A stretch of DNA of 64,000 nt from Shewanella gaetbuli (GCF_023284065.1 NZ_JAKIKP010000012.1:45182-109181), one strand, 5' to 3'; shown: positions 11,805 through 23,624, counted from the stretch's first letter. The notes: generated by a model from the sequence alone, not told the origin. Made by a program: numbers and translations.

Positions 11805-13172
11805 ATGACCTTAGTAGACATTACTCAGCAACTTGCCGATATGGCGTGGGGCCCACATATGTTGGTTTTGCTGGTAGGCGGAGGCTTATTCTTTTTAATT
11901 TATTGTCGCTTTATTCCCTTTAGATATATTGGGCATGCTATTGATATTGTTAGAGGAAAACATCCTGACGATGGTGCTCAAGGTCATATTAGTCATGCTG
12001 GAGCATTATCTAGTGCCATGGCGGGAACCGTTGGTATGGGCAATATTGGCAGTGTGGCAGTTGCCATAATGGTTGGTGGTCCTGGGGCTATTTTCTGGAT
12101 GTGGATTAGTGCCATTGTCGGTATGGCAACTAAGTTTTTTACTTGTACTTTAGCCATTATGTACCGCGGAAAAGATGAGAATGGTGATGTTCAAGGTGGG
12201 CCTATGTACATCATTACTCAAGGGTTATCGAAAAAGTGGCATTTTTTAGCCGTATTTTTTTGTGTGGTCGGTTTAGTGGGAAATTTTCCATTATTTAACG
12301 CTAATCAATTAGTACAGATAATCCGTGAATGGCTAATTATTAAACCTGGGTACTATCCAGCAAATGAGTCAACTTTTTGGATAGATTTATCTCTTGGCAT
12401 TGTCGTTATGCTGCTTGTTGCTAGTGTTATTTTAGGGGGAATTAAGCGAATTGCTTCGGTCGCATCTAAAGTGGTTCCGCTAATGATTATGATTTACATG
12501 GGGTGTGCCTTTTATGTTATTGCTACTCATGTTACTGAAATTCCTTATTATTTTTCATTAATTATTACCGAAGCATTTTCATTGAACTCTGTGGGTGGTG
12601 GGATTTTAGGTACCATGTTAATTGGCATTAGACGTGCTGCATTTTCCAATGAGGCAGGCATAGGAACCGAGGTGATGGCCCATGGAAGTGCTAAAACTAA
12701 CGAGCCAGTAAAAGAAGGTTTGGTGGCGATGTTAGGCCCTGCTATTGATACATTAATTGTTTGTACTGCTACGGCGATGATTATTTTAATTTCTGGAGTG
12801 TGGCAAGGAGGTGAAGCACAAGGGGTTAATTTGTCTGCGCAAGCTTTTGAAATAACTATGCCAGGTGTTGGACCTTACTTATTGATTTTATGTGTGGTTT
12901 TTTTCAGTATCAGTACCATTTTTACCCAAGCTTTTTATGGAGGTCAGTGCTTTGCATTTTTGTTTGGTCGTAAAAAACTGCGTTTTTATCAATACTTCTT
13001 TTTATGCGCTATTTTGTTTGCTGCTACTGCAAGCTTACAAGAAATCGTCAATATTATTGATGCTGCTTATGCTCTAATGGCCATTCCTACTATGGTGTCG
13101 GCTATTTTATTAGCACCTAAAGTTAGACTAGCCTCAAAGCTTTACTTCGCTAAATTGGCAAATAATCACTGA
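11805..13172 (+). CDS. Alanine/glycine:cation symporter (AGCS family)
   Basis: Inner-membrane amino-acid carrier that by family imports alanine or glycine with Na+ or H+. Many hydrophobic helices are visible. Conserved AGCS segments include AGALSSAMAGTVGMGNIGSV in the N-terminal third and IGIRRAAFSNEAGIGTEVMAHG further on. I chose the ATG at 11805 (MTLVDITQQLADMAWGP, 455 residues), because the 21 codons before it are unlike the family N-terminus. It is divergent from mioC, and a strong terminator follows. The exact substrate cannot be read from sequence. Confidence 0.9.
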   Translation: MTLVDITQQLADMAWGPHMLVLLVGGGLFFLIYCRFIPFRYIGHAIDIVRGKHPDDGAQGHISHAGALSSAMAGTVGMGNIGSVAVAIMVGGPGAIFWMWISAIVGMATKFFTCTLAIMYRGKDENGDVQGGPMYIITQGLSKKWHFLAVFFCVVGLVGNFPLFNANQLVQIIREWLIIKPGYYPANESTFWIDLSLGIVVMLLVASVILGGIKRIASVASKVVPLMIMIYMGCAFYVIATHVTEIPYYFSLIITEAFSLNSVGGGILGTMLIGIRRAAFSNEAGIGTEVMAHGSAKTNEPVKEGLVAMLGPAIDTLIVCTATAMIILISGVWQGGEAQGVNLSAQAFEITMPGVGPYLLILCVVFFSISTIFTQAFYGGQCFAFLFGRKKLRFYQYFFLCAILFAATASLQEIVNIIDAAYALMAIPTMVSAILLAPKVRLASKLYFAKLANNH

Positions 13173-13196
13173 TAATTTTATAGTTGTTAAAACAAT

Positions 13197-13231
13197 AAAA
13201 AGGAGTAAACCTTTAAGGCTTACTCCTTTTT
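13197..13231 (+). terminator. Intrinsic terminator after the AGCS symporter
   Basis: Perfect 12-base arms (13197-13208 and 13220-13231) ending in a T-tract. It lies between the convergent symporter and fghA genes, and the A-rich left arm allows it to work in both directions. Confidence 0.88.
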
Positions 13232-13269
13232 GTTGGCACAATACGGTCATTATTATTGTGCTTTAGGCA

Positions 13270-14115
13270 TCAGCTTTTAATTAAGTACTTTGCGTGAAAT
13301 TTTAAATGCTCTTCAATAAAGCTACTGATAAAGAAGTAACTGTGATCATATCCTTGTTGCATTCGCAGTGTTAAAGGGTATTGACGACTTTGTGCTGCAT
13401 CAATCAAACTTTGTGGCTTAAGTTGCTCAGCTAAAAAATTATCTTCACTACCTTGATCCACCAGCATTGGGGTATTGCCTTGAGTCACTTTCATTAATTC
13501 ACTACTGTCGTATTCAAGCCAATCTTGCTGATTATCCCCTAAATATCCAACGAAAGCTTTTTGACCCCAAGGACAGTTCATTGGGTTACAAATTGGACTA
13601 AATGCCGAAATTGATTGATAAGCTTGCGGATTTTTAAGACCTATAGTGATGGCACCGTGCCCGCCCATTGAATGGCCACTAATACTTTTTTGTGATGTCA
13701 CTGGAAAGTTGGCTTCAATCAATGCTGGTAATTCATCAACTACGTAATCGTACATTTTATAATGGTTATCAAATGGGGCTTGGGTTGCATTAAGATAAAA
13801 ACCTGCTCCAATGCCAAAATCATATGCACCGTGCTCATCATCAGCTACATTATCGCCTCTTGGGCTTGTATCTGGCGCAACAATAGCAATACCGAGCTCA
13901 GCGGCCACCCTTTGTATGCCTGATTTTTGCATTACATTTTCATCGGTACAGGTTAAACCTGACAGCCAATAAAGCACTGGCACTTTATGTACTTCAGCTT
14001 GTGGTGGTAAATAAACTGCAAAACGCATTTTGCATTGTGTGCTAGTTGATTGATGATTAAATTGCTTTAACCAACCACCAAAAACTTTAGTATTGCTGAT
14101 ATTTTCTAATGTCAT
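13270..14115 (-). CDS. fghA: S-formylglutathione hydrolase
   Basis: Serine esterase of the glutathione-dependent formaldehyde pathway; it hydrolyses S-formylglutathione to formate and glutathione. The nucleophile elbow GHSMG is at residues 147-151 (Ser149). Probable triad partners are Asp225 (QGSED) and His258 (GYDHS). The 281-residue length is normal. It is encoded 76 bases downstream of adhC, which makes its substrate, so the two act in sequence. The intergenic gap holds an 11-bp hairpin. Confidence 0.96.
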   Translation of the reverse strand: MTLENISNTKVFGGWLKQFNHQSTSTQCKMRFAVYLPPQAEVHKVPVLYWLSGLTCTDENVMQKSGIQRVAAELGIAIVAPDTSPRGDNVADDEHGAYDFGIGAGFYLNATQAPFDNHYKMYDYVVDELPALIEANFPVTSQKSISGHSMGGHGAITIGLKNPQAYQSISAFSPICNPMNCPWGQKAFVGYLGDNQQDWLEYDSSELMKVTQGNTPMLVDQGSEDNFLAEQLKPQSLIDAAQSRQYPLTLRMQQGYDHSYFFISSFIEEHLKFHAKYLIKS

Positions 14116-14133
14116 GGTTAATTTCTTTTGGTT

Positions 14134-14161
14134 AGGTGTCTAACCAGAAAGTTAGACACCT
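14134..14161 (-). other. Intercistronic hairpin between adhC and fghA
   Basis: Perfect 11-base arms (14134-14144 and 14151-14161) around a 6-base loop. No T-run follows on the minus strand, so it more likely alters mRNA stability or the adhC:fghA ratio than ends transcription. Confidence 0.5.
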
Positions 14162-14191
14162 GATATTTTAAAAGTGTTAACTATAAATTGC

Positions 14192-15343
<1,152 letters not shown>

Positions 15344-15449
15344 TTATGCAGAACTGAGTTCATTCAGTGTAGAAGATAAATTCATTGTATATATTTTCTG
15401 GTGATAGATAATCAGTTTAAATGTAAATCACTTTTACCAGAGAGTAATA

Positions 15450-16322
15450 ATGTTTCCTTGGAATGGTATTGTTGAATTTGTTGCAGTGGCCAAACATGCC
15501 AGTTTTACCCATGCGGCTAATCAATTGGGAATTTCTACTGCGCAAGTAAGCCGTCAAGTTGGCTTGCTTGAAAATCGTTTACAAACTAAATTATTTTATC
15601 GCACTACCCGAAAAGTATCGTTAACCGAAGAGGGAGCTATTTATTTTCGTCATTGTCAGCAAGTGTTAGACAATCTTGAAGAAGCTGAAAGGTCAATTTC
15701 ATCTTTGCAAAACACCCCACAAGGGCTTATTAGAATGACAGCCCCAGTGACTTACGGTGAGCAATTTATTATGCCAATTGTGTTGGAGTTTATGGAGAAA
15801 TACCCACAAGTTGAAGTGATTTGTGAGTTAACGAATAAACAGTTGGATTTGGTTGATGGAAGCTATGATTTAGCGATTAGGTTAGGGCACTTAGCTGATT
15901 CAAGTCTAGTGGCTAAACGGTTAGCAAGTCGTCGACAGTTCGTTTGTGCATCACCCAAATACATTCAGCTGCAGGGCGCTCCACAAACTCTTGCTGATTT
16001 AAGCCAACATCATTGTTTAGTCGGCACTAAAAACCATTGGCATTTTGAGCATAATGGCCGTGAAACCTTAATAAGAGTCAATGGCCGATTACAATGCAGT
16101 AGTGGAATTACCCTGCTAAATGCGGCTATTTCGGGTTTAGGTATAGTGCAATTGCCTGATTATTACGTGAATACCGCCATTAAAGAAGGGGGCTTACAAG
16201 AGCTATTACCTTCATTTCAGCCTGCTCCTGAAGGAATATGGGCTATTTACTCATACAATAGACATTTATCGCCAAAAATTAGTTTGTTAATTAAATTATT
16301 AGCTGAAAAGTTAGTGGATTAA
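15450..16322 (+). CDS. LysR-family transcriptional regulator
   Basis: 290-residue LysR-type regulator. The N-terminal winged helix-turn-helix lies around residues 15-50 (AANQLGISTAQVSRQVGLLE), followed by a substrate-binding effector domain. The ATG at 15450 has an AGAG-rich leader. It is transcribed divergently from adhC across a 127-base shared promoter region, so by the usual LysR arrangement it may regulate adhC-fghA. The inducer is unknown; formaldehyde or its glutathione adduct would be reasonable candidates. Confidence 0.92.
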   Translation: MFPWNGIVEFVAVAKHASFTHAANQLGISTAQVSRQVGLLENRLQTKLFYRTTRKVSLTEEGAIYFRHCQQVLDNLEEAERSISSLQNTPQGLIRMTAPVTYGEQFIMPIVLEFMEKYPQVEVICELTNKQLDLVDGSYDLAIRLGHLADSSLVAKRLASRRQFVCASPKYIQLQGAPQTLADLSQHHCLVGTKNHWHFEHNGRETLIRVNGRLQCSSGITLLNAAISGLGIVQLPDYYVNTAIKEGGLQELLPSFQPAPEGIWAIYSYNRHLSPKISLLIKLLAEKLVD

Positions 16323-16538
16323 AAGTTATAGTCAATGAAGGATAATAATTAATTATAAGTTTTCTATTTTTTAGTACGGTTTTATTTATTTTTTATACTT
16401 GTTGTTTTTTATCAGTAGCTTGTATCAACTTTATTTTTGATGGTAAATAATAATTTTTAATAATTAGTATTAATTATGTAGATAAATTTTTTGAAATTAG
16501 TATGGGTTAAATTCGTTTGTAGCAGTAGGCTAACTCAT

Positions 16539-19500
16539 ATGAGAAATATCAATTTATTGGCAATAATAATCGTCACCATTTTAACGATGGTAGGTTGTGG
16601 TGGCGGTGGAAGTGACCAGCCCAGTAAGCCACCTGTTGTAGAGAAAGAGCCCAGACCTCAGTTAAAAGTTGAAGATGTTGTGGTTACGTATATTGCTAAT
16701 GCAATACCAAGCATAAAACTGACTAACACTAAAGGTAAAATTACCTATCAAATATTAGATTCATCCCCAGCTAATGTTGTTAAATTAAATGATGCAGGTC
16801 AAATACAAATTTTACGCACAGGCTTAACCACTATTCGTGCCACTGATACCAGTGAAATATATCAATCATCGCAGGCTTCATTCACCATCAATGTAGAAAA
16901 AGCTGAAAATACATCATTAGTTGCCAATGAGCTCAATCTAGCAGCATTGGATACTACAGCTCATCAATTAGTTGTTCGCGGGCAAAAAGGCCCATTAACC
17001 TATCGTGTTAAAACAGGACATGAATCATTAATTGATATAAATAGTGATGGCAAGGTAACGGCTTTAGGTGCTGTAGGGGAAGCGATTGTTGAAGTTACTG
17101 ACGCAGGGGATGATAATTATTTACCTCAACAAATTAATGTAAAAGTTGTTATTCATTCGGTTGAAGCTGATAAATTACAGTTTGCCCCTTTAGAGGCATT
17201 ATATAGAGAAGGGTTAACGTTAGAACCGACAAGGTTAGATAATGTTGATGTCGAAAGCATCACTTATAAAATAATAAACAGCTTACCTGATGACCAAGTT
17301 GCGGAAATATTTAACCCTCAGCAGGGAAACCTCACCATTAAAAATGTGGGTCAAATTGAAGTTGAAGCAACGGCAACTTATAGTGATGCATATGATCAAA
17401 AACAACAAACAGCAACGTTTGCAGTTGTCATTAAACAGGGGAAAAGAGAATCGTTAACAGTGGATGAAATAGTGACTCATTACTCAACAGATTCTTATAT
17501 TTATCCTACGGTAAGCCATCACTATGGTGATGTGGAATATCAAGTTGTGACAGGAGGTGATGTTGTAGAACTCGTGCAAGCTGGTGATGCATTTAAAATG
17601 AAATCAGTTGGTACCGTTGTCGTTGAAGCAAGTGAAAAAAGTACTCGAAATTATCCTGCATCTTCCACCCAATTTTCGATAGAAGTTACCCCTGCACCAC
17701 ATTTAGGAATCGCAGATACAGCATCTTCTTTGAGTTATAAACCCGCCCTGAGTTTACCTTTACAGTTTGCTGGTCAAAAAGGGCAATTAACGGCAGTTGA
17801 TGCGTTGCCTGCGGGCTTACGTGTTGAGGCAAATAATTTACTCGTCGATAAAGCGGGGCTATATAAACTTAAATTTGAAGATGATGGTGGCGAGTTATAT
17901 TTACCGACCCAATTTAGCTTAACACTAGATGTTGCAAAAGCGGCTGGCGAAAACTTACCGGCATTAAGCTATGGGCGTGTTTATGCGCCAAACTTACAAA
18001 TTAATTTATTGAAAGACCTTGGGCTAACTCATATAAGCCAGCTTGATGTGATTAAAAACAGCCAACAAGATGTGGCTAGTTTACTTAATGATGGCATTTT
18101 ACAAGTGCATAAGGCGGGTAAAACGCAATTAACATTACGTCGTGCAGAAAATGACAATTATCTTGCCGGGGCTGAGCAAGTTGTTTATGTCGACATTACA
18201 ACAGCGGCCAATCGTTTAAAGCTTTCATCTGATTCAGTTTCTATGACATGGGCTGCAAATAACCCACTGATTAAAGGGCCTGTTGTAGAAGGTGATGTAG
18301 GCACGGTGACTTATGAGTTTTTAGCTGGGGCAGCAACAGATGTGGTTAGCCTCAATACCCAAACTGGTGAAATGCGTATCCAAAATACAGGCACAACACG
18401 TGTTAAGGTTAAGGACTCGGGCAATAGTCAATATGCGCCAGGTGAGGTTAGTTTTACGGTTAATATTGAACAAGCAGATAACCCAGTATCCGTTGATTAT
18501 TTTAAAACAACTTTTTCTCCCGATGCGGCAATTATTCCATTATTTTCTGCCCCTGTTGATGCGCAATTTAGATTGATAAATCAAGCCTCTCAAACGGTGG
18601 CTATGCCAGATATTAATAGTGGTTTATTGCGTATTAAAAACGCAGGAACTTATCAAGTTGAGGTGACTTATGGTTCACGAAATTATAAAACCAAAACGGT
18701 AATTGTTGATGGCGTAATTGATAAAGCTAAACACCCTGGTTTGCCAACGTTGGTTCAAACAGAAACCTTTAGCCCTTTTAAAACAATTACATTGGACTTT
18801 GGTACCGCCATCGGTATACGTAGTTATGAGCTTGCGGGCGCAAACCCTATTGGTTTTTATGACTTAGACAAGGCCAATGGTACGGTTACTTTGAAAAACT
18901 ATAGAAAAAATACGCCTATTAGCCTGAATGTTAAAGAGGACGAATCGCAAAATTACTTAGCAATGCCTGAGCAGTTTGTTACGGTTACAGTAGATTTTGC
19001 TGATGCAGCTGACATTGATGCTAATCATGTTATTACACAGGAGCAAACGGTCATTGTCAGTACTTTAAGTGCCCCACAATATGAAAAACTTGAAGAAAGT
19101 GAGTTTGGTTTAATGGCTTATAGAGCCGTTAATGAACCCACTGATAGCCAACTTCAACAGTATGGTAAAGGTAAGGTGGTATATCTTGATGTTAAACCCG
19201 TTGGTATTGATGATATTAACCAAAGAAAGGCGATACTTGTTCATGTAGCACGCTTTGATGGTTGTTTATCTGATTTGGATACTAATAGCCCTGATGCAGT
19301 AAAAGCGATTGATTATGATGCTGCGGGATATTGTACCACCGGACGCTCTGTAAGAATGACCCGGTTTAGTGTGATAAATGATAGTGCTTTACAAGATAAT
19401 ACCGCTTATGAATTAGTTGAGCCGCTTATATATTATCGTCGAGGTCAGCGAGAATTTTTGGCCGATGATAATGGGGGCTTTTATACCTTGCCTGATGTCA

Positions 19501-19583
19501 CATATGGTGTGACCAAGTATGGCTTCCCTAAATCATTATATGAGTGGGGAATAGTGCAATTTAATTATCAAACCACACCTTAG
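16539..19583 (+). CDS. Large lipoprotein with degenerate Ig-like (Big-type) repeats, function unknown
   Basis: Surface or periplasmic lipoprotein of 1014 residues from the ATG at 16539. A hydrophobic signal ends in lipobox MVGC (Cys20), followed by a Gly/Ser linker, so lipidation is likely. The body is a series of about 80-100-residue units with recurring elements of the form LN.dG.i.i...G...v.atd, for example VVSLNTQTGEMRIQNTG and VVKLNDAGQIQILRTG, which resemble bacterial Ig-like domains. The C-terminal 200 residues differ and contain two Cys (CLSDLD, YCTTGRS). No catalytic motif is seen. Adhesion or polysaccharide binding is possible but unproven. Confidence 0.8.
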   Translation: MRNINLLAIIIVTILTMVGCGGGGSDQPSKPPVVEKEPRPQLKVEDVVVTYIANAIPSIKLTNTKGKITYQILDSSPANVVKLNDAGQIQILRTGLTTIRATDTSEIYQSSQASFTINVEKAENTSLVANELNLAALDTTAHQLVVRGQKGPLTYRVKTGHESLIDINSDGKVTALGAVGEAIVEVTDAGDDNYLPQQINVKVVIHSVEADKLQFAPLEALYREGLTLEPTRLDNVDVESITYKIINSLPDDQVAEIFNPQQGNLTIKNVGQIEVEATATYSDAYDQKQQTATFAVVIKQGKRESLTVDEIVTHYSTDSYIYPTVSHHYGDVEYQVVTGGDVVELVQAGDAFKMKSVGTVVVEASEKSTRNYPASSTQFSIEVTPAPHLGIADTASSLSYKPALSLPLQFAGQKGQLTAVDALPAGLRVEANNLLVDKAGLYKLKFEDDGGELYLPTQFSLTLDVAKAAGENLPALSYGRVYAPNLQINLLKDLGLTHISQLDVIKNSQQDVASLLNDGILQVHKAGKTQLTLRRAENDNYLAGAEQVVYVDITTAANRLKLSSDSVSMTWAANNPLIKGPVVEGDVGTVTYEFLAGAATDVVSLNTQTGEMRIQNTGTTRVKVKDSGNSQYAPGEVSFTVNIEQADNPVSVDYFKTTFSPDAAIIPLFSAPVDAQFRLINQASQTVAMPDINSGLLRIKNAGTYQVEVTYGSRNYKTKTVIVDGVIDKAKHPGLPTLVQTETFSPFKTITLDFGTAIGIRSYELAGANPIGFYDLDKANGTVTLKNYRKNTPISLNVKEDESQNYLAMPEQFVTVTVDFADAADIDANHVITQEQTVIVSTLSAPQYEKLEESEFGLMAYRAVNEPTDSQLQQYGKGKVVYLDVKPVGIDDINQRKAILVHVARFDGCLSDLDTNSPDAVKAIDYDAAGYCTTGRSVRMTRFSVINDSALQDNTAYELVEPLIYYRRGQREFLADDNGGFYTLPDVTYGVTKYGFPKSLYEWGIVQFNYQTTP

Positions 19584-19603
19584 TTTGTGATTGATGTAAA
19601 ATT

Positions 19604-19630
19604 AAAGCCCTGAATATTCAGGGCTTTTTT
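19604..19630 (+). terminator. Intrinsic terminator after the Ig-repeat lipoprotein
   Basis: AAAGCCCTGA and TCAGGGCTTT arms around a 4-base loop, followed by a T-run to 19630. It lies between the convergent lipoprotein and mnmE genes, so it may serve both. Confidence 0.9.
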
Positions 19631-19645
19631 GTATGACTAATAATG

Positions 19646-21007
19646 TTATTTACCAATACAGAAAGAGCTAAAAATTTTACCCAGTAAATCATCGGAGGTA
19701 AATTTGCCGGTAATTTCAGATAGTGCCATTTGGCACATACGTAACTCTTCTGCCAATAGCTCACCAGCTTGAAAAACTTCTAACTGCTCTTTACCTAACT
19801 GTAGGTGACTTGCCGCTAGTTCTAGTGCTTCCAAATGGCGACGGCGAGCGATAAAGCCACCCTCTAAGTTACTTTGATAACCCATCAATGATTTAAGATG
19901 CTGCTTTAATTCTTCTACGCCTAAGCCCGTTTTAGCTGAAATTCGGTAAACGTCATAGCCTTGTTCTGCCGACATAGCCAAGGATTCACCTGTTAAATCG
20001 GCTTTATTTCTTATGACGGTAACCCCTAAGTTGGGGGGTAAACGGTCAATAAAGTCAGGCCAAATTTCATGTGGATCAACCGCATTTGTGGTGGTGCCAT
20101 CAACCATAAATAACACTCGGTCAGCAGTTTCAATTTCGCTCCATGCGCGCTCAATACCAATTTGTTCAACCGTATCAACGGTATCTCGTAAACCTGCGGT
20201 ATCAATAATGTGCAGCGGCATACCATCTAAATGAATATGTTCACGCAGTACATCACGGGTTGTACCAGCAATTTCAGTGACAATGGCAGACTCTTTACCT
20301 GCTAATGCATTCAATAAACTGGATTTACCGGCATTTGGGCGACCGGCAATAACCACTTTCATCCCTTCACGAATAATAGCGCCTTGTTTGGCACTGGCCT
20401 GTACCGTGTCAAGCTTGCTGATGATGTTATAAAGTGCGTTGGCAATTTTACCGTCAGATAAAAAGTCGACTTCCTCATCAGGAAAATCAATTGCGGCTTC
20501 AACATATAATCTAAGGTTGGTGACTTGGTCTACCAGTTCATGAACTTCATTGGAAAACTCACCTTGTAAAGATTGTAGAGCACTTTTTGCGGCTTGTTCA
20601 CTGGTGGCATCAATAAGGTCGGCAATGGCTTCTGCTTGGGTTAAATCCAACTTGTCATTCATAAAGGCTTGTTCACTGAACTCACCAGGCTTAGCAATTC
20701 TAATGCCTTTAACATCCATAACACGCTTAATCAGCATATCAAGTACTATTTGGCCACCGTGTCCTTGAAGCTCTAATACATCTTCACCGGTAAAGGAGTT
20801 GGGGCCTTTAAAAAATAACGCAATGCCTTGATCAATAACCTGACCTTCATTGCCTTTGAAGTCACAGTATTCGGCATATCGAGTTTTAGGTACATGACCA
20901 ATAATGGTTTTTGCTACATCTGAGGCTAAGTCTCCTGAAACACGAATGATGCCTACACCGCCACGACCTGGAGCGGTAGCCTGTGCCACAATAGTATCTG
21001 TTGTCAC
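19646..21007 (-). CDS. mnmE: tRNA modification GTPase MnmE (TrmE)
   Basis: GTPase that works with MnmG to modify U34 of tRNAs. The N-terminal tetrahydrofolate-binding domain ([12 protein letters not shown]) is followed by a helical domain with an inserted G domain. That domain has the P-loop GRPNAGKS (222-229), DTAGL and NKAD motifs. The protein ends with the family-defining CIGK (Cys450). Its 453 residues are normal. It lies downstream of yidC, but a strong terminator separates them. Confidence 0.98.
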   Translation of the reverse strand: MTTDTIVAQATAPGRGGVGIIRVSGDLASDVAKTIIGHVPKTRYAEYCDFKGNEGQVIDQGIALFFKGPNSFTGEDVLELQGHGGQIVLDMLIKRVMDVKGIRIAKPGEFSEQAFMNDKLDLTQAEAIADLIDATSEQAAKSALQSLQGEFSNEVHELVDQVTNLRLYVEAAIDFPDEEVDFLSDGKIANALYNIISKLDTVQASAKQGAIIREGMKVVIAGRPNAGKSSLLNALAGKESAIVTEIAGTTRDVLREHIHLDGMPLHIIDTAGLRDTVDTVEQIGIERAWSEIETADRVLFMVDGTTTNAVDPHEIWPDFIDRLPPNLGVTVIRNKADLTGESLAMSAEQGYDVYRISAKTGLGVEELKQHLKSLMGYQSNLEGGFIARRRHLEALELAASHLQLGKEQLEVFQAGELLAEELRMCQMALSEITGKFTSDDLLGKIFSSFCIGK

Positions 21008-21035
21008 GGTTAAGTCCTGTTAAATCATCAAAGGA

Positions 21036-21062
21036 AAAAGGCGGCCAATTAAGCCGCCTTTT
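21036..21062 (-). terminator. Intrinsic terminator between yidC and mnmE
   Basis: A 10-bp G+C-rich stem (21036-21045 with 21053-21062), 7-base loop and flanking A/T tracts, placed after yidC on the minus strand. It should end the rpmH-rnpA-yidD-yidC unit before mnmE. Confidence 0.85.
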
Positions 21063-21088
21063 GTTTTACTTATCAATTGAGCTTAGGC

Positions 21089-22717
21089 TTATTTTAAGCC
21101 TTTTTTCTCAAGACCGGCATAAATAATCTTTTGCTGGGTAATGGCTACTAAGTTACCGACTAACCAGTAAAGTACTAGACCTGCTGGGAACCATAGGAAG
21201 AATACGGTAAAGATTACCGGCATCCACTGCATCATTTTCACTTGCATTGGATCCATGGTTGGTGCCATTGGCTGCATTTTTTGCATTAACCACATAGACA
21301 CACCCATTAATAATGGTAATACATAGAAAGGATCTTGAACTGATAAATCGTCAATCCATAACATGAATGGTGCATGACGCAGTTCATAACTTTCTAGTAA
21401 TACCCAGTATAGTGCGATGAAAATTGGCATTTGTAACAAGATAGGTAAACAGCCGCCCATAGGGTTAACTTTTTCTTTCTTGTATAGCTCCATCATGGCC
21501 TGACCCATCTTCTGACGGTCATCACCAAAACGCTCTTTCATGTCAGCAAGCTTAGGCTGTAAATTACGCATTTTAGCCATAGAGGTATACTGCGCTTTGG
21601 TTAGCGGGTATAACAATCCACGTACGGTTAAGGTAATTAAAATAATTGCCACACCCCAGTTACCCACAAATGATTGATAGAACATCAATAACCAATGGAT
21701 TGGGATAGCTAGCCACCATAAGAAACCATAATCAACAACTAAGTTTAATGACTCAGAAATGTTAGAAAGGGCTTCTTGATCTTTAGGGCCAACATAAAAC
21801 TGCGAAGAAATGGTTTGTTGAGTGCCTGGTGCAATATCATAAAGCGCACCACGGAAACCAATATTCGCTAAACCACCCGCGCTGATACTTGAGAAAATAG
21901 TATTTTGGTCATTGGCCGGTGGAACCCATGCAGATACAAAATAGTGTTGTAACATTGCAGCCCAACCACCTAGAGTTTTCTTGTCTAGGTTTTTGCTTGC
22001 CATGTCTTCAAAGCTGTATTTTTCGTAACGAGTATCAGCAGTTGAAAACGCAGCACCACGATATGTAGGCATCATCATGCTGCCTTCACTTTCTTTTATG
22101 CTGTGCTTAATTTGGCCGTACATTTGTACTTGAAGCTGCTCAGCCGAGGTATTATTGATACGGTAATCAACATCAATATTGAACATACCACGATGAAGAA
22201 CGAATACTTTGGTATAAGTTACACCGTTATCAGCCACATAAGTTAAGGGCACTTCAAGTGTGTCTTGACCATCTGCTAGCGTAAATTCTTGCGACTCTAC
22301 TGAAAAGTGAGCACGACCTTTACTGCTACTGTCGATACCATTTCTACCGATTAAGCCACTTTGTGCGATGTAGTAGAGTTCTGGTGATTGCTCAAGCAAT
22401 ACAAAAGACTCTTCTTGGTCTATTTCTAGTCGATGTTCAACCAACGCAGAATAAACAATGTCGCCACCCACTGGATCAATTTTTAATACTAATTGGTCAG
22501 TGGTAACTGTGATGAGTTCTTTTGATGCGGTTATTGCTTCAGGTAGAGAAGCATCAGCATCAGGAACATCTGATGAATGAGAGTTTGCTGCCGTCGATGC
22601 TGTAACTGAAGATTCAGTTGCAACAGGTTGGGGCGCTTTATCTGTTTGCCATTGTTGCCACATTAAGAAGCTGACAAAAAGTAAACCGATTAGCAATATA
22701 TTGCGTTGAGATTCCAT
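21089..22717 (-). CDS. yidC: Membrane protein insertase YidC
   Basis: Inner-membrane insertase that acts alone or with SecYEG. An N-terminal membrane anchor (about residues 7-20) precedes a Thr/Ser/Ala-rich linker and a large periplasmic beta domain typical of Gram-negative YidC. The C-terminal five-helix core has [20 protein letters not shown] around its conserved cytoplasmic loop. Length is 542 residues (E. coli 548). It starts 3 bases after yidD and is the last gene of the rpmH operon. Confidence 0.98.
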   Translation of the reverse strand: MESQRNILLIGLLFVSFLMWQQWQTDKAPQPVATESSVTASTAANSHSSDVPDADASLPEAITASKELITVTTDQLVLKIDPVGGDIVYSALVEHRLEIDQEESFVLLEQSPELYYIAQSGLIGRNGIDSSSKGRAHFSVESQEFTLADGQDTLEVPLTYVADNGVTYTKVFVLHRGMFNIDVDYRINNTSAEQLQVQMYGQIKHSIKESEGSMMMPTYRGAAFSTADTRYEKYSFEDMASKNLDKKTLGGWAAMLQHYFVSAWVPPANDQNTIFSSISAGGLANIGFRGALYDIAPGTQQTISSQFYVGPKDQEALSNISESLNLVVDYGFLWWLAIPIHWLLMFYQSFVGNWGVAIILITLTVRGLLYPLTKAQYTSMAKMRNLQPKLADMKERFGDDRQKMGQAMMELYKKEKVNPMGGCLPILLQMPIFIALYWVLLESYELRHAPFMLWIDDLSVQDPFYVLPLLMGVSMWLMQKMQPMAPTMDPMQVKMMQWMPVIFTVFFLWFPAGLVLYWLVGNLVAITQQKIIYAGLEKKGLK

Positions 22718-22720
22718 AGC

Positions 22721-22975
22721 CTATTTATTACACCTGTCATTTTTGGGTGGGACGGGGTCACTTCCGCCGGGATGTAAAGGGTGACATTTTAATATGCGTT
22801 TGATTGCAAACCAACTACCTTTCGCTGTTCCGTGCGTTTTTATTGCTTCCATAGCATAATTTGAGCATGTTGGATTGAATCGGCAGCGTGGCCCAATCAT
22901 CGGGCTAATAATAATTTGATAGCCACGAATGAACGTGGTTGCTAGCCATTGTAACGGCGATTGAGTTTGCGCCAT
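22721..22975 (-). CDS. yidD: Membrane protein insertion efficiency factor YidD
   Basis: Small amphipathic protein (84 residues) that helps YidC-dependent insertion. It has the family signature [13 protein letters not shown] with paired cysteines, and [13 protein letters not shown] near the C-terminus. Its start overlaps the rnpA 3' end by 34 bases in another frame, the usual rnpA-yidD arrangement, and yidC follows immediately. Confidence 0.95.
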   Translation of the reverse strand: MAQTQSPLQWLATTFIRGYQIIISPMIGPRCRFNPTCSNYAMEAIKTHGTAKGSWFAIKRILKCHPLHPGGSDPVPPKNDRCNK

Positions 22976-23298
22976 AATTTTTCTATCAGTTTTTTTAGTT
23001 CTGCATTATCCATTTCCATCACGCCACCTCTGACCAATACAACGATATCTAACGCTGGTAAGTCGTGTTGATGTAAACGAAAACTGTCCCTTATCACTCG
23101 TTTTACTCTATTACGTTTATTAGCAAACTTAATATGGCGTTTGGCTACAGTTAAACCAATACGAGGATGTTGCTCAGAATTTGGAATGGCGAGCAGGGTT
23201 ATTTCAGCAGAAGATGCTTTGATAGGATTGGAGAATACAGATTTAAATTGCGCGGGAGTTAACAAACGTAACTCCCGCGTAAAGGTATAGCTAGTCAC
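22942..23298 (-). CDS. rnpA: Ribonuclease P protein component
   Basis: Protein subunit of RNase P, which removes 5' leaders from pre-tRNAs. It has the conserved basic RNR motif region ([20 protein letters not shown]) and an early FxxxF-type substrate-binding face. The start is a GTG at 23298 ([18 protein letters not shown]), supported by alignment with E. coli RnpA. Length is 118 residues. It is 15 bases downstream of rpmH in the classic operon. Confidence 0.97.
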   Translation of the reverse strand: MTSYTFTRELRLLTPAQFKSVFSNPIKASSAEITLLAIPNSEQHPRIGLTVAKRHIKFANKRNRVKRVIRDSFRLHQHDLPALDIVVLVRGGVMEMDNAELKKLIEKLWRKLNRRYNG

Positions 23299-23313
23299 CT
23301 AGTTTTCTACTTA

Positions 23314-23451
23314 TTAAGCAGATAAACGAGCGCGACCTTTCGCACGACGACGTGCAAGCACCTTACGGCCGCCTACAGTGGCCATACGAGCGCGGAAGCC
23401 GTGAGAACGCTTGCGCTTCAGGTTGCTAGGTTGAAAAGTACGTTTACTCAT
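23314..23451 (-). CDS. rpmH: 50S ribosomal protein L34
   Basis: Very short and highly basic 45-residue ribosomal protein. Translation of the minus strand from the ATG at 23451 begins [20 protein letters not shown] and ends GRARLSA, the universal L34 pattern. It is the first gene of the rpmH-rnpA-yidD-yidC unit and is divergent from dnaA. Confidence 0.98.
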
Positions 23452-23523
23452 GATGGCAATCCGTCTTTGTTAGTGAATTTTCCTTAGCTCCAACATTAGA
23501 GGTAAGGGCAAAAAAGAGGCCGA

Positions 23524-23552
23524 ATTGTAATCACTTTAACTCTGGGCGTCAA
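23524..23552 (-). promoter_or_regulatory. Strong sigma70 promoter for rpmH-rnpA
   Basis: On the minus strand, TTGACG (23552-23547), exactly 17 bases, then TACAAT (23529-23524), about 75 bases upstream of rpmH. Near-consensus match; transcription start not mapped. Confidence 0.78.
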
Positions 23553-23624
23553 CAGCCAATGTCGTTATATGATAAATTTCTGCCAATGTTCCTTTGCTGT
23601 AAACGGTTAAAAATCACAATAGAG

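Noticed and set aside
16323..16538. Possible small gene in the AT-rich gap before the Ig-repeat lipoprotein
   Set aside because: No open frame with a ribosome site or recognisable product; appears to be promoter and leader sequence.
22942..22975. yidD/rnpA overlap as a frameshift or annotation error
   Set aside because: This overlap in different frames is the normal arrangement in many bacteria, and both proteins have conserved ends.
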